From: an uncultured Clostridia bacterium
GTDB taxonomy: Bacteria; Bacillota; Clostridia; TANB77; CAG-508
Reading direction: 5' to 3'
DNA length: 22,949 bases
Assembly (NCBI GenBank): GCA_934167095.1
Contig: CAKPKE010000020.1
Coordinates: forward strand, 1 to 22,949
Under the pieces are notes generated by a model. The model saw nothing but the letters and a program-made list of their open reading frames with translations. It was not told where the DNA came from and searched no databases. The translations under genes were made by a program, and so were the position numbers. Below are positions 12,965 to 20,116 of this stretch, one piece after another (position 1 is the stretch's first letter; the number at the start of each line of letters is the position of its first letter).

Positions 12965-13588
12965 ATGCCTAAAATAGATGTATACGATATAAACGGAAAG
13001 AAAGTTAAAGAATTAGAACTAAACGAATCTGTATTTGGAATAGAACCAAACGAAACAGTTGTACATAGTGTTTTAATTAACTTTTTAGCAAATCAAAGAC
13101 AAGGTACACAAAGTACAAAGACAAGAGCAGAAGTTTCTGGTGGTGGAAGAAAACCATGGAGACAAAAAGGAACAGGACGTGCAAGACAAGGAAGTACTAG
13201 AGCACCACAATGGATTAAAGGTGGTATAGCATTAGGACCAAAACCTCGTTCTTACAAATATACTGTAAACAAGAAAGAAAGAGCTTTAGCTGTTAGATCA
13301 GTATTAAGTTCAAAAGTATTAGAAAACGAATTAGTAGTAGTTGATTCAATACCAATGAAAGAAATAAAGACTAAAGAAATTGTAAAAACTCTTTCAAACT
13401 TAAAAGTAGAAGGAAAAACATTAATAATGCTTCCAGAAAAGAACGAAAATGTTCAAAAATCTGCAAGAAACATTGAAAATGTAAAAACAACATTAGTTGA
13501 AACAATAAATGTTTATGATTTATTAAAATGCAACAAATTAGTTGTAACAGAGGATACTATTAAGAAATTAGAGGAGGTGTACGCATAA
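12965..13588 (+). CDS. rplD: Ribosomal protein L4
   Basis: uL4 binds 23S rRNA and lines the exit tunnel with its extended loop; in several bacteria it also represses its own S10 operon. The 207-residue length is normal. The tunnel loop is recognisable in SGGGRKPWRQKGTGRARQGS (residues 59-78), followed by P-Q-W and GGIALGPKPRSY. AGGAGG lies eight bases before the ATG. The TAA stop overlaps the ATG of rplW by one base, pointing to translational coupling. Confidence 0.97.
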   Translation: MPKIDVYDINGKKVKELELNESVFGIEPNETVVHSVLINFLANQRQGTQSTKTRAEVSGGGRKPWRQKGTGRARQGSTRAPQWIKGGIALGPKPRSYKYTVNKKERALAVRSVLSSKVLENELVVVDSIPMKEIKTKEIVKTLSNLKVEGKTLIMLPEKNENVQKSARNIENVKTTLVETINVYDLLKCNKLVVTEDTIKKLEEVYA

Positions 13589-13935
13589 TGAGACCAGAAG
13601 ATATAATCATAAAGCCTATAATAACAGAAGCTTCAAACGAAGCTATACAAGAAGGAAAGTACACTTTCAAAGTAAACAAAAAAGCTACAAAAGTTGATAT
13701 TGCAAATGCAGTAGAAAAACTATTTGAAGTAAAAGTTTTAAAAGTAAATACTATCACTGTTAAAGGAAAAGAAAAAAGAGTTGGTAGAAGTGTTGGAAGA
13801 ACATCAGATTGGAAAAAAGCTATAGTTACTATAGATACAAACCCAAGTGATAAATCTTACCAAGCAAAAGGTGGAAAAGAAGTTAAAATTTCTAAGAAAT
13901 ATAAGACTTCAATCGACGAGTTCATGGGAGCTTAA
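13588..13935 (+). CDS. rplW: Ribosomal protein L23, with an insertion
   Basis: uL23 sits at the peptide exit and forms the main docking site for trigger factor and the signal recognition particle. The protein reads as expected from PEDIIIKPIITEAS (3-16) to RVGRSVGRTSDWKKAIVTI (64-82). It then carries about 20 extra residues (about 83-107, Lys/Ser/Gly-rich) before the usual terminal IDEFMGA, making 115 residues instead of about 95. The extra part is an insertion before the last strand rather than a simple tail. Its ATG overlaps the rplD stop by one base; a GAGGAGGTG site lies upstream. A 220-base non-coding gap follows. Confidence 0.96.
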   Translation: MRPEDIIIKPIITEASNEAIQEGKYTFKVNKKATKVDIANAVEKLFEVKVLKVNTITVKGKEKRVGRSVGRTSDWKKAIVTIDTNPSDKSYQAKGGKEVKISKKYKTSIDEFMGA

Positions 13936-13973
13936 TTATTATAATCTTCGTCTAGCTTCGTTAGTAGATACAT

Positions 13974-14014
13974 AAAAAATCCTCAAAGTACACACGTACA
14001 TTTCCGGTTTTTTT
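13974..14014 (+). terminator. Terminator-like hairpin between rplW and rplB
   Basis: An A6 arm (13974-13979) pairs with a T6 arm (14009-14014); CC (13981-13982) pairs with GG (14006-14007); an inner stem AAA-GTAC / GTAC-TTT (13985-13991 with 13996-14003, one bulged A) has an ACAC loop. It ends in TTTTTTT. It may be a partial terminator or attenuator inside the operon. The stem is imperfect, so confidence is moderate. Confidence 0.4.
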
Positions 14015-14027
14015 GCATCAACTGCCT

Positions 14028-14155
14028 TGCTATACTAGATTCTAATAATTAAGAATAAAGAAAGCAATATCGAGAAATTACTCGGACAATAAAGAATAAC
14101 TGTAAGTGAAGCAGGAAAAAATTCACGAATATAATTTTAAGGAGATAATTAAAAA
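14028..14155 (+). promoter_or_regulatory. Possible internal promoter and leader before rplB
   Basis: TGC-TATACT (14028-14036) is an extended -10 directly after the terminator-like hairpin; no good -35 is seen. The following leader has small hairpins CGAG/CTCG (about 14073-14086) and GTGAA/TTCAC (about 14106-14126), then the AAGGAGAT site (14139-14146). It could restart transcription of the distal operon. This is speculative. Confidence 0.3.
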
Positions 14156-14980
14156 ATGGCAACAAAAAGATTTAATCCAGTAACTCCATCATTAAGAAAT
14201 ATGACAGTTTCTGATTTTGCTGAAGTAACAAAAAAGACTCCTGAAAAATCTTTACTAGCTGTAAAGAAAGAAAAAGCAGGAAGAAATAGTTACGGAAGAA
14301 TAACAGTTCGTCACCAAGGTGGAGGAAACAGACAAAAATATAGAATAATTGATTTTAAACGTCAAAAAGATGATATGCCAGCTACTGTAATAGGAGTTGA
14401 ATATGATCCAAATAGAACAGCAAACATAGCTTTAGTACAATATGAAGATGGAACAAAATCTTACATATTAGCACCAAAAGGACTAAAAGATGGTGACACA
14501 GTTATGTCTGGTTCTAAAGCAGATATTAAACCAGGAAACTGCAAAATGCTATCTGAAATTCCAGTTGGTACAATGGTACACAACATAGAAATAAATCCTG
14601 GTCAAGGTGGAAAATTAGTAAGAAGTGCAGGACAAGAAGCACAACTTATGGCTAAAGAAGGAAAATATGCAAACCTAAGACTTCCATCAGGAGAAATGAG
14701 ATTAATAATGTTAAATTGTAGAGCTACAATAGGAACTGTTGGAAATGCTGAACAAGAAAACGTTAAATTAGGTAAAGCAGGAAAAACAAGACACTTAGGT
14801 AAAAGACCAGAAGTTAGAGGATCTGCAATGAACCCAGTAGATCACCCTCATGGTGGTGGTGAAGGAAAGGCTCCAGTAGGACACGCAGGACCAATGACTC
14901 CTTGGGGTAAACCAGCTCTTGGATATAAGACAAGAAACAACTCTAGAACTGATAAGTTCATAGCTAAGAGAAGAAAGTAG
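14156..14980 (+). CDS. rplB: Ribosomal protein L2
   Basis: uL2 contacts both subunits and is needed for assembly and peptidyl transfer. The 274-residue length is normal. RHQGGGNRQKYRIIDFKR (52-69) in the N-terminal OB-like part and the catalytically important loop AMNPVDHPHGGGEGKAP (about 223-239, with its conserved His) are present, and the protein ends in the usual basic FIAKRRK tail. AAGGAGAT precedes the ATG by nine bases. Unlike most S10 operons, a 220-base gap with a terminator-like element separates it from rplW; rpsS follows after 15 bases. Confidence 0.97.
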   Translation: MATKRFNPVTPSLRNMTVSDFAEVTKKTPEKSLLAVKKEKAGRNSYGRITVRHQGGGNRQKYRIIDFKRQKDDMPATVIGVEYDPNRTANIALVQYEDGTKSYILAPKGLKDGDTVMSGSKADIKPGNCKMLSEIPVGTMVHNIEINPGQGGKLVRSAGQEAQLMAKEGKYANLRLPSGEMRLIMLNCRATIGTVGNAEQENVKLGKAGKTRHLGKRPEVRGSAMNPVDHPHGGGEGKAPVGHAGPMTPWGKPALGYKTRNNSRTDKFIAKRRK

Positions 14981-14995
14981 AAGGAGGAATAAGGT

Positions 14996-15274
14996 ATGTC
15001 AAGATCTAGCAAAAAGAAACCATTTGTTGCTCCAGAATTATTAAAAAGAATCGAAGCAATGAATGAAAGTGGTAAAAAAGAAGTTTTAAAGACATGGTCA
15101 AGAGCTTCAACAATATATCCACAAATGGTTGGCCATACAATAGCTGTTCATGATGGAAGAAAACATGTCCCAGTTTATGTTACTGAAGAAATGATAGGTC
15201 ATAAATTAGGAGAATTTGCTCCAACAAGAACATTTAAAGGTCATGCAGGAGATAAAACAACAACAACAAAATAA
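14996..15274 (+). CDS. rpsS: Ribosomal protein S19
   Basis: uS19, a small-subunit head protein that forms bridges with the large subunit and lies near the A-site tRNA. The 92 residues are normal. SRSSKKKPFV (2-11), the central TWSRASTIYPQMVGHTIAVHDG (33-54, here split for reading) and the GHKLGEFAPTRTFKGH block near the C-terminus are family hallmarks. AGGAGG precedes the ATG. A 97-base gap with a long hairpin separates it from rplV. Confidence 0.97.
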   Translation: MSRSSKKKPFVAPELLKRIEAMNESGKKEVLKTWSRASTIYPQMVGHTIAVHDGRKHVPVYVTEEMIGHKLGEFAPTRTFKGHAGDKTTTTK

Positions 15275-15283
15275 TAAAATTTA

Positions 15284-15339
15284 AGAGTATATGTAGTAGA
15301 AGTTTTAAAGAGAATAAAACTTCTACAGATACAAACTCT
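15284..15339 (+). promoter_or_regulatory. Long hairpin between rpsS and rplV
   Basis: GTAGAAGTTTT (15296-15306) pairs perfectly with AAAACTTCTAC (15316-15326) around a 9-base loop. TGTA (15292-15295) then pairs with TACA (15330-15333), and AGAGT (15284-15288) with ACTCT (15335-15339). That makes about 20 base pairs with two small internal loops. No T-run follows, so it is not a terminator; it may be an RNase processing site or a translational control element upstream of the rplV ribosome binding site (15357-15364). Confidence 0.65.
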
Positions 15340-15371
15340 AAGTAAAAAATACTATTAAGGAGGTAAAAAAA

Positions 15372-15746
15372 GTGGCAGATAAGCAAGAAAATCTACAAGT
15401 AGTAGAAGAAAAGAAAGCAGTAGCTACTTTAAAATATGCTAGAATTTCAAGCAGAAAAGTTAAAATTGTAGCAGATTTAATAAGAGGAAAAAATGCTGAA
15501 GATGCTTTAGCAATAGTTAAATTTACACCAAAAGCATCATCTGAAATAATTGAAAAATTATTAAAATCAGCAATGGCAAATGCCGAAAATAACCATGGTA
15601 TGAATGTTAGCAATTTATATGTTGCTGAAATATATGCAAACCAAGGCCCAACATTAAGAAGAATAAGACCAGCTGCAAAAGGTTCAGCTGTTAGAATTAG
15701 AAAAAGAACAAGTCATATAACAATAGTTCTTAAAGAAAGAGACTAA
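15372..15746 (+). CDS. rplV: Ribosomal protein L22, N-terminally extended
   Basis: uL22 has a globular part at the exit-tunnel opening and a long beta-hairpin that lines the tunnel. The core begins at KAVATLKYARISSRKVK (about 15-31) and the conserved DLIRGK (37-42) and RIRPAAKGSAVRIRKRTSHI (98-117) blocks are present. At 124 residues it has about 13 extra N-terminal residues (MADKQENLQVVEE) compared with common bacterial forms. The start is GTG, behind AAGGAGGT at normal spacing, and the extension is therefore probably translated. rpsC follows after 22 bases. Confidence 0.95.
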   Translation: MADKQENLQVVEEKKAVATLKYARISSRKVKIVADLIRGKNAEDALAIVKFTPKASSEIIEKLLKSAMANAENNHGMNVSNLYVAEIYANQGPTLRRIRPAAKGSAVRIRKRTSHITIVLKERD

Positions 15747-15768
15747 TCTAGAAGGAGGATAATATAAA

Positions 15769-16431
15769 ATGGGACAAAAAGTGAATCCAAACGGACTTAG
15801 AGTTGGAATCATAAAAGACTGGAACTCAAAATGGTATGCAGATTCAAAACATTTTGCAGATTATCTAGTTGAAGATCACAAAATCCGTGAATATGTTAAG
15901 AAAAAACTTTATGCTAGCGGAATTTCAAAAGTTGAAATTGAAAGAACAGCAAAGTTTGTAAAAGTTAACGTTTACACAGCTAAACCTGGTCTAGTAATTG
16001 GAAAAGGTGGAAACTTAGCTGAAAGCTTAAAAGAAGAATTACAAAAAATGATAGGAAAAGATGTAAATCTAAATATTGTTGAAGTTAAATCACCAGATTT
16101 AGATGCACAATTAGTTGCTGAAAATATAGCAGGACAACTAGAAAGAAGAATCTCATTCCGTAGAGCAATGAAACAATGCATGCAAAAAACAATGAAGATG
16201 GGAGCTCTAGGAATTAAAACAGCTTGCTCAGGCCGTTTAGGTGGAGCTGATATGGCAAGAACAGAATTCTACAAAGAAGGAACAATACCTCTTCAAACAT
16301 TAAGAGCTGACATAGAGTATGGATTTGCAGAAGCAAATACAACTTATGGAAAAGTTGGTGTTAAAGTTTGGATATATAAAGGAGAAGTTCTTCCAGCTAA
16401 GAAAAAGCAAATGGAAGGAGGAGATAAATAA
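15769..16431 (+). CDS. rpsC: Ribosomal protein S3
   Basis: uS3 lies at the mRNA entry channel and contributes to helicase activity. The 220 residues are normal. MGQKVNPNGLRVGIIKDW (1-18), the KH-domain GLVIGKGGN segment (74-82), and the C-terminal RTEFYKEGTIPLQTLRADI (164-182) are typical. GGAGGA precedes the ATG. The stop TAA overlaps the ATG of rplP by one base, suggesting coupled translation. Confidence 0.97.
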   Translation: MGQKVNPNGLRVGIIKDWNSKWYADSKHFADYLVEDHKIREYVKKKLYASGISKVEIERTAKFVKVNVYTAKPGLVIGKGGNLAESLKEELQKMIGKDVNLNIVEVKSPDLDAQLVAENIAGQLERRISFRRAMKQCMQKTMKMGALGIKTACSGRLGGADMARTEFYKEGTIPLQTLRADIEYGFAEANTTYGKVGVKVWIYKGEVLPAKKKQMEGGDK

Positions 16432-16874
16432 TGCCATTAATGCCAAAAAGAACAAAGTTCAGAAAACAACAAAAAGGTAGAAATAGAGGAAAGGCAACAA
16501 GAGGAAATACATTATCAAATGGATCATATGGTTTACAAGCATTAGAGCTTGGACAAATCACTTCTAATCAAATAGAAGCAGCCCGTGTTGCTATGACAAG
16601 ATATATAAAAAGAGGTGGAAAGGTTTGGATCAAAATTTTTCCAGATAAGCCTATAACAAAGAAACCAGCTGATACTCGTATGGGTAAAGGAAAAGGATCT
16701 GTTGAATACTGGGTAGCATTAGTAAAACCAGGAAGAATATTATTTGAGTTAGACGAAGTAACAGAAGATGTTGCAAGAGAAGCTCTAAGACTTGCTGCAA
16801 ACAAGCTATCAGTAAAATGTAAATTTGTAAAGAAAGAAACTGAAGTAGGTGGTGAATTAGATGAAGATAAATAA
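16431..16874 (+). CDS. rplP: Ribosomal protein L16
   Basis: uL16 helps position tRNA in the A and P sites and is a late assembly protein. The 147 residues are normal, with MPKRTKFRKQQKGRNRG (4-20), TRYIKRGGKVWIKIFPDKP (about 56-74) and the ADTRMGKGKGSVEYWVA stretch (about 79-95). There are two possible starts, Met1 and Met4; the AAGGAGGAG site in the end of rpsC fits the ATG at 16431 that overlaps the rpsC stop. Its last 14 bases overlap the start of rpmC. Confidence 0.97.
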   Translation: MPLMPKRTKFRKQQKGRNRGKATRGNTLSNGSYGLQALELGQITSNQIEAARVAMTRYIKRGGKVWIKIFPDKPITKKPADTRMGKGKGSVEYWVALVKPGRILFELDEVTEDVAREALRLAANKLSVKCKFVKKETEVGGELDEDK

Positions 16875-17175
16875 AATAAGAGAAATGTCTTCACCAGACT
16901 TAGAGAAAGAATTAGGAGAGTTAAAGTCAGAACTATTCAAACTAAGATTCAGCTTAGCTACAAACGGATTAGACAATCCTATGAAAATTAAAGAAGTTAA
17001 GAAAGACATTGCAAAAATAAAGACTGTATTAACTCAAAGAGAAATGTCAGGAGAAGAAGTAGTAGCTGCTCCAGCAGTTAAAGAAGAAGTTAAGACAGAA
17101 GAAACAAAGAAAAAAGCTACTACAACAAGAAAAAGAACTACTAAAAAAGTAGCTGAAAAGAAAGATGAAGAATAA
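16861..17175 (+). CDS. rpmC: Ribosomal protein L29 with a long charged tail
   Basis: uL29 lies beside L23 at the exit tunnel. Residues 1-65 are a complete L29 (LKSELFKLRFSLATNGLDNP at about 21-40, then KEVKKDIAKIKTVLTQRE). Most L29 proteins stop here; this one continues for about 38 residues of Glu/Lys/Thr-rich low-complexity sequence (67-104) with a TTTRKRTTKK core that looks like a histone H1-type basic tail and an acidic end. The gene overlaps rplP by 14 bases, so its ribosome binding site lies inside rplP and translation is likely coupled. No frameshift is needed to explain the tail. Confidence 0.93.
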   Translation: MKINKIREMSSPDLEKELGELKSELFKLRFSLATNGLDNPMKIKEVKKDIAKIKTVLTQREMSGEEVVAAPAVKEEVKTEETKKKATTTRKRTTKKVAEKKDEE

Positions 17176-17208
17176 TTAAAGTTAAGTACATATATTAACT
17201 ATGAGAAA

Positions 17209-17224
17209 GCAACATTAAAGTTGC
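17209..17224 (+). promoter_or_regulatory. Hairpins upstream of rpsQ
   Basis: GCAAC (17209-17213) pairs with GTTGC (17220-17224) around ATTAAA; a second stem AGTTAA (17180-17185)/TTAACT (17195-17200) lies upstream in the same 76-base gap. Neither is followed by a T-run. Confidence 0.35.
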
Positions 17225-17251
17225 ACCTTGAAATTAAGAAAGGAGATACTT

Positions 17252-17515
17252 ATGGAAGAAAGAAATCTTCGTAAAACTATGATTGGTGTTGTTACTTCTG
17301 ACAAAATGGATAAAACAGTAGTTGTATCTGTTGAAGAAAAAGTAATGGACAAAAATTATGGAAAAATCAAGCAAAGAACATATAAATTAAAAGCTCATGA
17401 CGAAGAAAATGCTTGTAAAATAGGCGATAAAGTTAAAGTCATGGAAACAAGACCTCTATCAAAAGATAAAAGATGGAGAGTTGTAGAAATTGTAGAAAAA
17501 GCAATTATAAAATAA
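17252..17515 (+). CDS. rpsQ: Ribosomal protein S17
   Basis: uS17 is a primary 16S rRNA-binding protein with an OB fold. The protein has 87 residues: RKTMIGVVTSDKMDKTVVVS (about 7-26) and IGDKVKVMETRPLSKDKRWRV (about 57-77, core of the S17 signature) are typical. I chose the ATG at 17252, which follows AAAGGAGAT and matches the usual family N-terminus; an in-frame upstream start at 17228 would cover the ribosome binding site. rplN follows after 25 bases. Confidence 0.96.
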   Translation: MEERNLRKTMIGVVTSDKMDKTVVVSVEEKVMDKNYGKIKQRTYKLKAHDEENACKIGDKVKVMETRPLSKDKRWRVVEIVEKAIIK

Positions 17516-17540
17516 TTTTTAAGAGGGAGGTACTAATCTA

Positions 17541-17909
17541 ATGGTACAGCAACAAACTATACTAAATGTAGCTGATAATACAGGTGCAAAAGAAATAATG
17601 TGTATCAGAGCATTAGGTGGATCATATAGAAAATATGCTAGAGTTGGAGACGTAATAGTAGCTTCTGTAAAAAGTGCTACACCAGGTGGCGTTGTAAAAA
17701 AAGGTGATGTTGTTAAAGCAGTTGTTGTTAGAACAAAGAAACCTATCAGAAGAGCTGACGGATCATACTTAAGATTTGACGAAAATGCAGCAGTTATAAT
17801 AAAAGAAGATGGTGAACCAAAAGGAACACGTATATTTGGACCAGTAGCAAGAGAATTAAGAGAAAAGAATTACATGAAGATATTATCTCTTGCACCAGAA
17901 GTTTTATAA
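17541..17909 (+). CDS. rplN: Ribosomal protein L14
   Basis: uL14 lies at the subunit interface and contacts L19 and, when the ribosome is silenced, factor RsfS. The 122 residues are exactly the usual length. Conserved parts include VADNTGAKEIMCIRALGG (10-27), the GDVIVASVKSATPGG segment (about 37-51), RRADGSYLRFDENAAVII (about 70-87) and the FGPVARELR block (about 99-107). AGGGAGGT precedes the ATG. Ordinary in every respect. Confidence 0.97.
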   Translation: MVQQQTILNVADNTGAKEIMCIRALGGSYRKYARVGDVIVASVKSATPGGVVKKGDVVKAVVVRTKKPIRRADGSYLRFDENAAVIIKEDGEPKGTRIFGPVARELREKNYMKILSLAPEVL

Positions 17910-17956
17910 TAAAACTTAAAAAATCACAAATTATAGTGAGTGAGGTGAAAATAATA

Positions 17957-18265
17957 ATGAATATAAAGAAGGGTGATACAGTTAAAATTTTATCTGGAAA
18001 TGATAAAGGAAAAACTGGAGAAGTTCTAGAAGTAATACCAAAAACAGAAAAAATAATCGTTAAAGGTATCAATATAAGAAAAAAGAGTGTAAAGCCAAGA
18101 AGACAAGGTGAAGAAGGTGGAATTATCTCTTCAGAAGCAGCTATACATTCTAGCAAAGCACAAGTAGTATGCCCTAAATGCGGTAAAGCTACAAGAATTG
18201 GATACACAGTTGAAAAAGATGAGAAAGTACGTGTATGCAAAAAGTGTAACGCAAAATTAAAATAG
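17957..18265 (+). CDS. rplX: Ribosomal protein L24
   Basis: uL24 starts large-subunit assembly and lies near the tunnel exit. The 102-residue protein begins with the KOW motif (KKGDTVKILSGNDKGKTG at about 4-21) and ends with a Cys-x2-Cys pair twice (CPKC and CKKC), a zinc-ribbon-like tail seen in many L24 proteins. The ATG at 17957 follows GAGGTGA (17942-17948) at eight bases; a longer frame from GTG at 17936 would place that site inside the coding region, so I prefer the shorter form. Confidence 0.95.
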   Translation: MNIKKGDTVKILSGNDKGKTGEVLEVIPKTEKIIVKGINIRKKSVKPRRQGEEGGIISSEAAIHSSKAQVVCPKCGKATRIGYTVEKDEKVRVCKKCNAKLK

Positions 18266-18293
18266 TTGAAGAAAGGAGGTCTATATAAGACTT

Positions 18294-18833
18294 ATGGAAA
18301 TTTTAAGAGAACAATACGAAAAAGAAGTAGTTCCAGCAATGATGAAAAAATTTAATTACACATCAGTTATGGAAGTTCCAAAACTAGATAAAATAGTTAT
18401 AAATATAGGTTTAGGTGATACAAAAGAAAATCCTAAATCATTAGAAAATGCTGTTAGTGAGTTAGCTCAAATAACAGGACAAAAACCAATAATAACAAAA
18501 TCTAAAAAAGCTATAGCTGCATTCAAATTAAGAGCAGGTGTTCCAATTGGATGCAAAGTAACTTTAAGACAAGGAAAAATGTATGACTTTGCTGAAAAGT
18601 TATTTAATGTAGCTCTTCCTAGAGTTAGAGATTTTAGAGGAGTTCCAGCAAATTCATTCGATGGTAGAGGAAACTACTCAATGGGTATAAAAGAACAAGT
18701 AATATTCCCAGAAATTGAATATGAAAAGGTAGATAAAGTAAGAGGTATGGATATTATATTCGTAACTACAGCTAATACTGATGAAGAAGCAAAAGAACTT
18801 CTTAAGTTATTAGGAATGCCTTTTAAAGCTTAG
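18294..18833 (+). CDS. rplE: Ribosomal protein L5
   Basis: uL5 binds 5S rRNA in the central protuberance. The 179 residues are normal, with EVPKLDKIVINIGLGD (27-42), the ITGQKPIITKSKKAIAAFK stretch (about 60-78) and the ENPKS and RVRDFRGVP (about 114-122) blocks. The ATG lies 12-13 bases after AGGAGGT, longer than the best spacing, but no better in-frame start exists and the N-terminus matches the family. Confidence 0.97.
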   Translation: MEILREQYEKEVVPAMMKKFNYTSVMEVPKLDKIVINIGLGDTKENPKSLENAVSELAQITGQKPIITKSKKAIAAFKLRAGVPIGCKVTLRQGKMYDFAEKLFNVALPRVRDFRGVPANSFDGRGNYSMGIKEQVIFPEIEYEKVDKVRGMDIIFVTTANTDEEAKELLKLLGMPFKA

Positions 18834-18854
18834 GTTAAAGAAAGGAGAAAGCTG

Positions 18855-19040
18855 ATGGCTAAAAAATCTTTAAAAGTAAAGCAAGCAAGACCACAAAAAT
18901 ATGCAACAAGAGAATATAATAGATGCAAATTATGTGGACGTCCACATGCATATATCAGAAAATTTGGACTTTGCCGTGAGTGCTTTAGAAAATTAGCTCA
19001 TGATGGAGAAATACCAGGAGTAAAGAAAGCAAGCTGGTAA
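18855..19040 (+). CDS. rpsN: Ribosomal protein S14, zinc-binding type Z
   Basis: uS14 is a small-subunit head protein. At 61 residues this is the short, zinc-binding (C+) form: C24-x2-C27 and C40-x2-C43 form the finger around GRPHAYIRKFGLCREC. It depends on zinc; many Firmicutes keep a zinc-free copy elsewhere for zinc starvation, but none is in this window. AAAGGAG precedes the ATG; the gene follows rplE after 21 bases. Confidence 0.97.
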   Translation: MAKKSLKVKQARPQKYATREYNRCKLCGRPHAYIRKFGLCRECFRKLAHDGEIPGVKKASW

Positions 19041-19072
19041 TATATAATAAATTTGGAAAAAGGAGGGTAAAA

Positions 19073-19474
19073 ATGGTTACTACAGATCCAATAGCAGATA
19101 TGCTAACAAGAATAAGAAATGCAAACAGTTCTAAGCATAAGACTGTTGATGTTCCATCTTCAAATATGAAATTAGCAATAGCTGAAATCTTATTTAAAGA
19201 AGGATATATAAAATCTTTTGAAGAAATAAAAGAAGAAAATAATCAAGGTGTAATAAGAATTACACTTAAATATACAGAAAAAGGTAATAAAGTAATAGAT
19301 GGTTTAAAGAGAATTAGTAAACCAGGATTAAGAGTTTACGCATCTAAAGACGAATTACCAAAAGTATTAAACGGATTAGGAATAGCATTAATTTCAACAT
19401 CAAAAGGAATAATGACAGACAAAGAAGCTCGTAATTTAGGCCTTGGTGGAGAAGTTTTAGCTTATGTATGGTAA
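19073..19474 (+). CDS. rpsH: Ribosomal protein S8
   Basis: uS8 is a primary 16S rRNA binder and, in E. coli, the repressor of the spc operon. The 133 residues are normal. TDPIADMLTRIRNANSSKHK (3-22) and RISKPGLRVYASKDELPKVL (80-99) are the expected blocks, and the C-terminal STSKGIMTDKEARNLGLGGE (109-128) carries the rRNA-contacting Ser-Thr-Ser-x-G motif. AGGAGGG precedes the ATG. The S8 target in the rplX-rplE region was not assessed. Confidence 0.97.
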   Translation: MVTTDPIADMLTRIRNANSSKHKTVDVPSSNMKLAIAEILFKEGYIKSFEEIKEENNQGVIRITLKYTEKGNKVIDGLKRISKPGLRVYASKDELPKVLNGLGIALISTSKGIMTDKEARNLGLGGEVLAYVW

Positions 19475-19504
19475 TACATTAAGATATAGAAAGGAGAAAC
19501 CAAA

Positions 19505-20044
19505 ATGTCAAGAATAGGAAACATGCCTGTTGCAGTACCAGCTGGAGTTGAAGTTAAAATCGACGGACAACATATTACTGTAAAAGGACCTAAGGGAAGT
19601 CTTGAAAGAGATATTCACCCAAACATAAAAGTTGAATTAGACGGAAGTGAAATAAAAGTTACAAGACCAGATGATTCAAAACTTAATAGAAGCTTACATG
19701 GAACAACTAGAGCATTAATACATAACATGGTTGAAGGTGTTGTTAATGAATTCAAAGTTGAACTTGAAATAAACGGAGTTGGATACAGAGCTCAAAAACA
19801 AGGAAATAAACTTGTTATGAACCTTGGATATTCTCATCCAGTAGAAATGGAAGCACCAGAAGGAATAACATTTGATTTAGCTGATGCAAACCATATTACA
19901 GTAAGAGGAATTGATAAAGAATTAGTTGGTCAAACAGCTACAGTAGTAAGAAGCAAGAGACCACCAGAAGTTTATAGAGGAAAAGGTATCAAGTATGCTA
20001 CAGAGCATATTAGACGTAAAGAAGGTAAAGCTGGTAAGAAATAA
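19505..20044 (+). CDS. rplF: Ribosomal protein L6
   Basis: uL6 lies near the factor-binding site and the sarcin-ricin loop. The 179 residues are normal: SRIGNMPVAVPAGVEV (2-17), VKGPKGSL (27-34), the NGVGYRAQKQGNKLVMNLGYSHP segment (about 89-111; core GVGYRA) and KRPPEVYRGKGIKYATE (about 151-167) are typical. AAAGGAG precedes the ATG. A 72-base gap with a hairpin follows before rplR. Confidence 0.97.
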   Translation: MSRIGNMPVAVPAGVEVKIDGQHITVKGPKGSLERDIHPNIKVELDGSEIKVTRPDDSKLNRSLHGTTRALIHNMVEGVVNEFKVELEINGVGYRAQKQGNKLVMNLGYSHPVEMEAPEGITFDLADANHITVRGIDKELVGQTATVVRSKRPPEVYRGKGIKYATEHIRRKEGKAGKK

Positions 20045-20078
20045 TTCTTAAAATGAAAGAAAACTAAATTACTAAATA

Positions 20079-20100
20079 AATCAATGCTGTTACATTGATT
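20079..20100 (+). promoter_or_regulatory. Perfect hairpin before the rplR ribosome binding site
   Basis: AATCAATG (20079-20086) pairs exactly with CATTGATT (20093-20100) around CTGTTA. It lies directly before the AGAGGAG ribosome binding site of rplR. No T-run follows. Confidence 0.5.
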
Positions 20101-20116
20101 AGAGAGGAGTAAGAAA

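Noticed and set aside
17794..18240. 148-residue minus-strand frame opposite rplN and rplX
   Set aside because: It lies entirely antisense to two clear ribosomal genes, has no ribosome binding site, and its Phe/Leu/Ser/Ile-rich composition is what antisense reading of A-rich genes gives.
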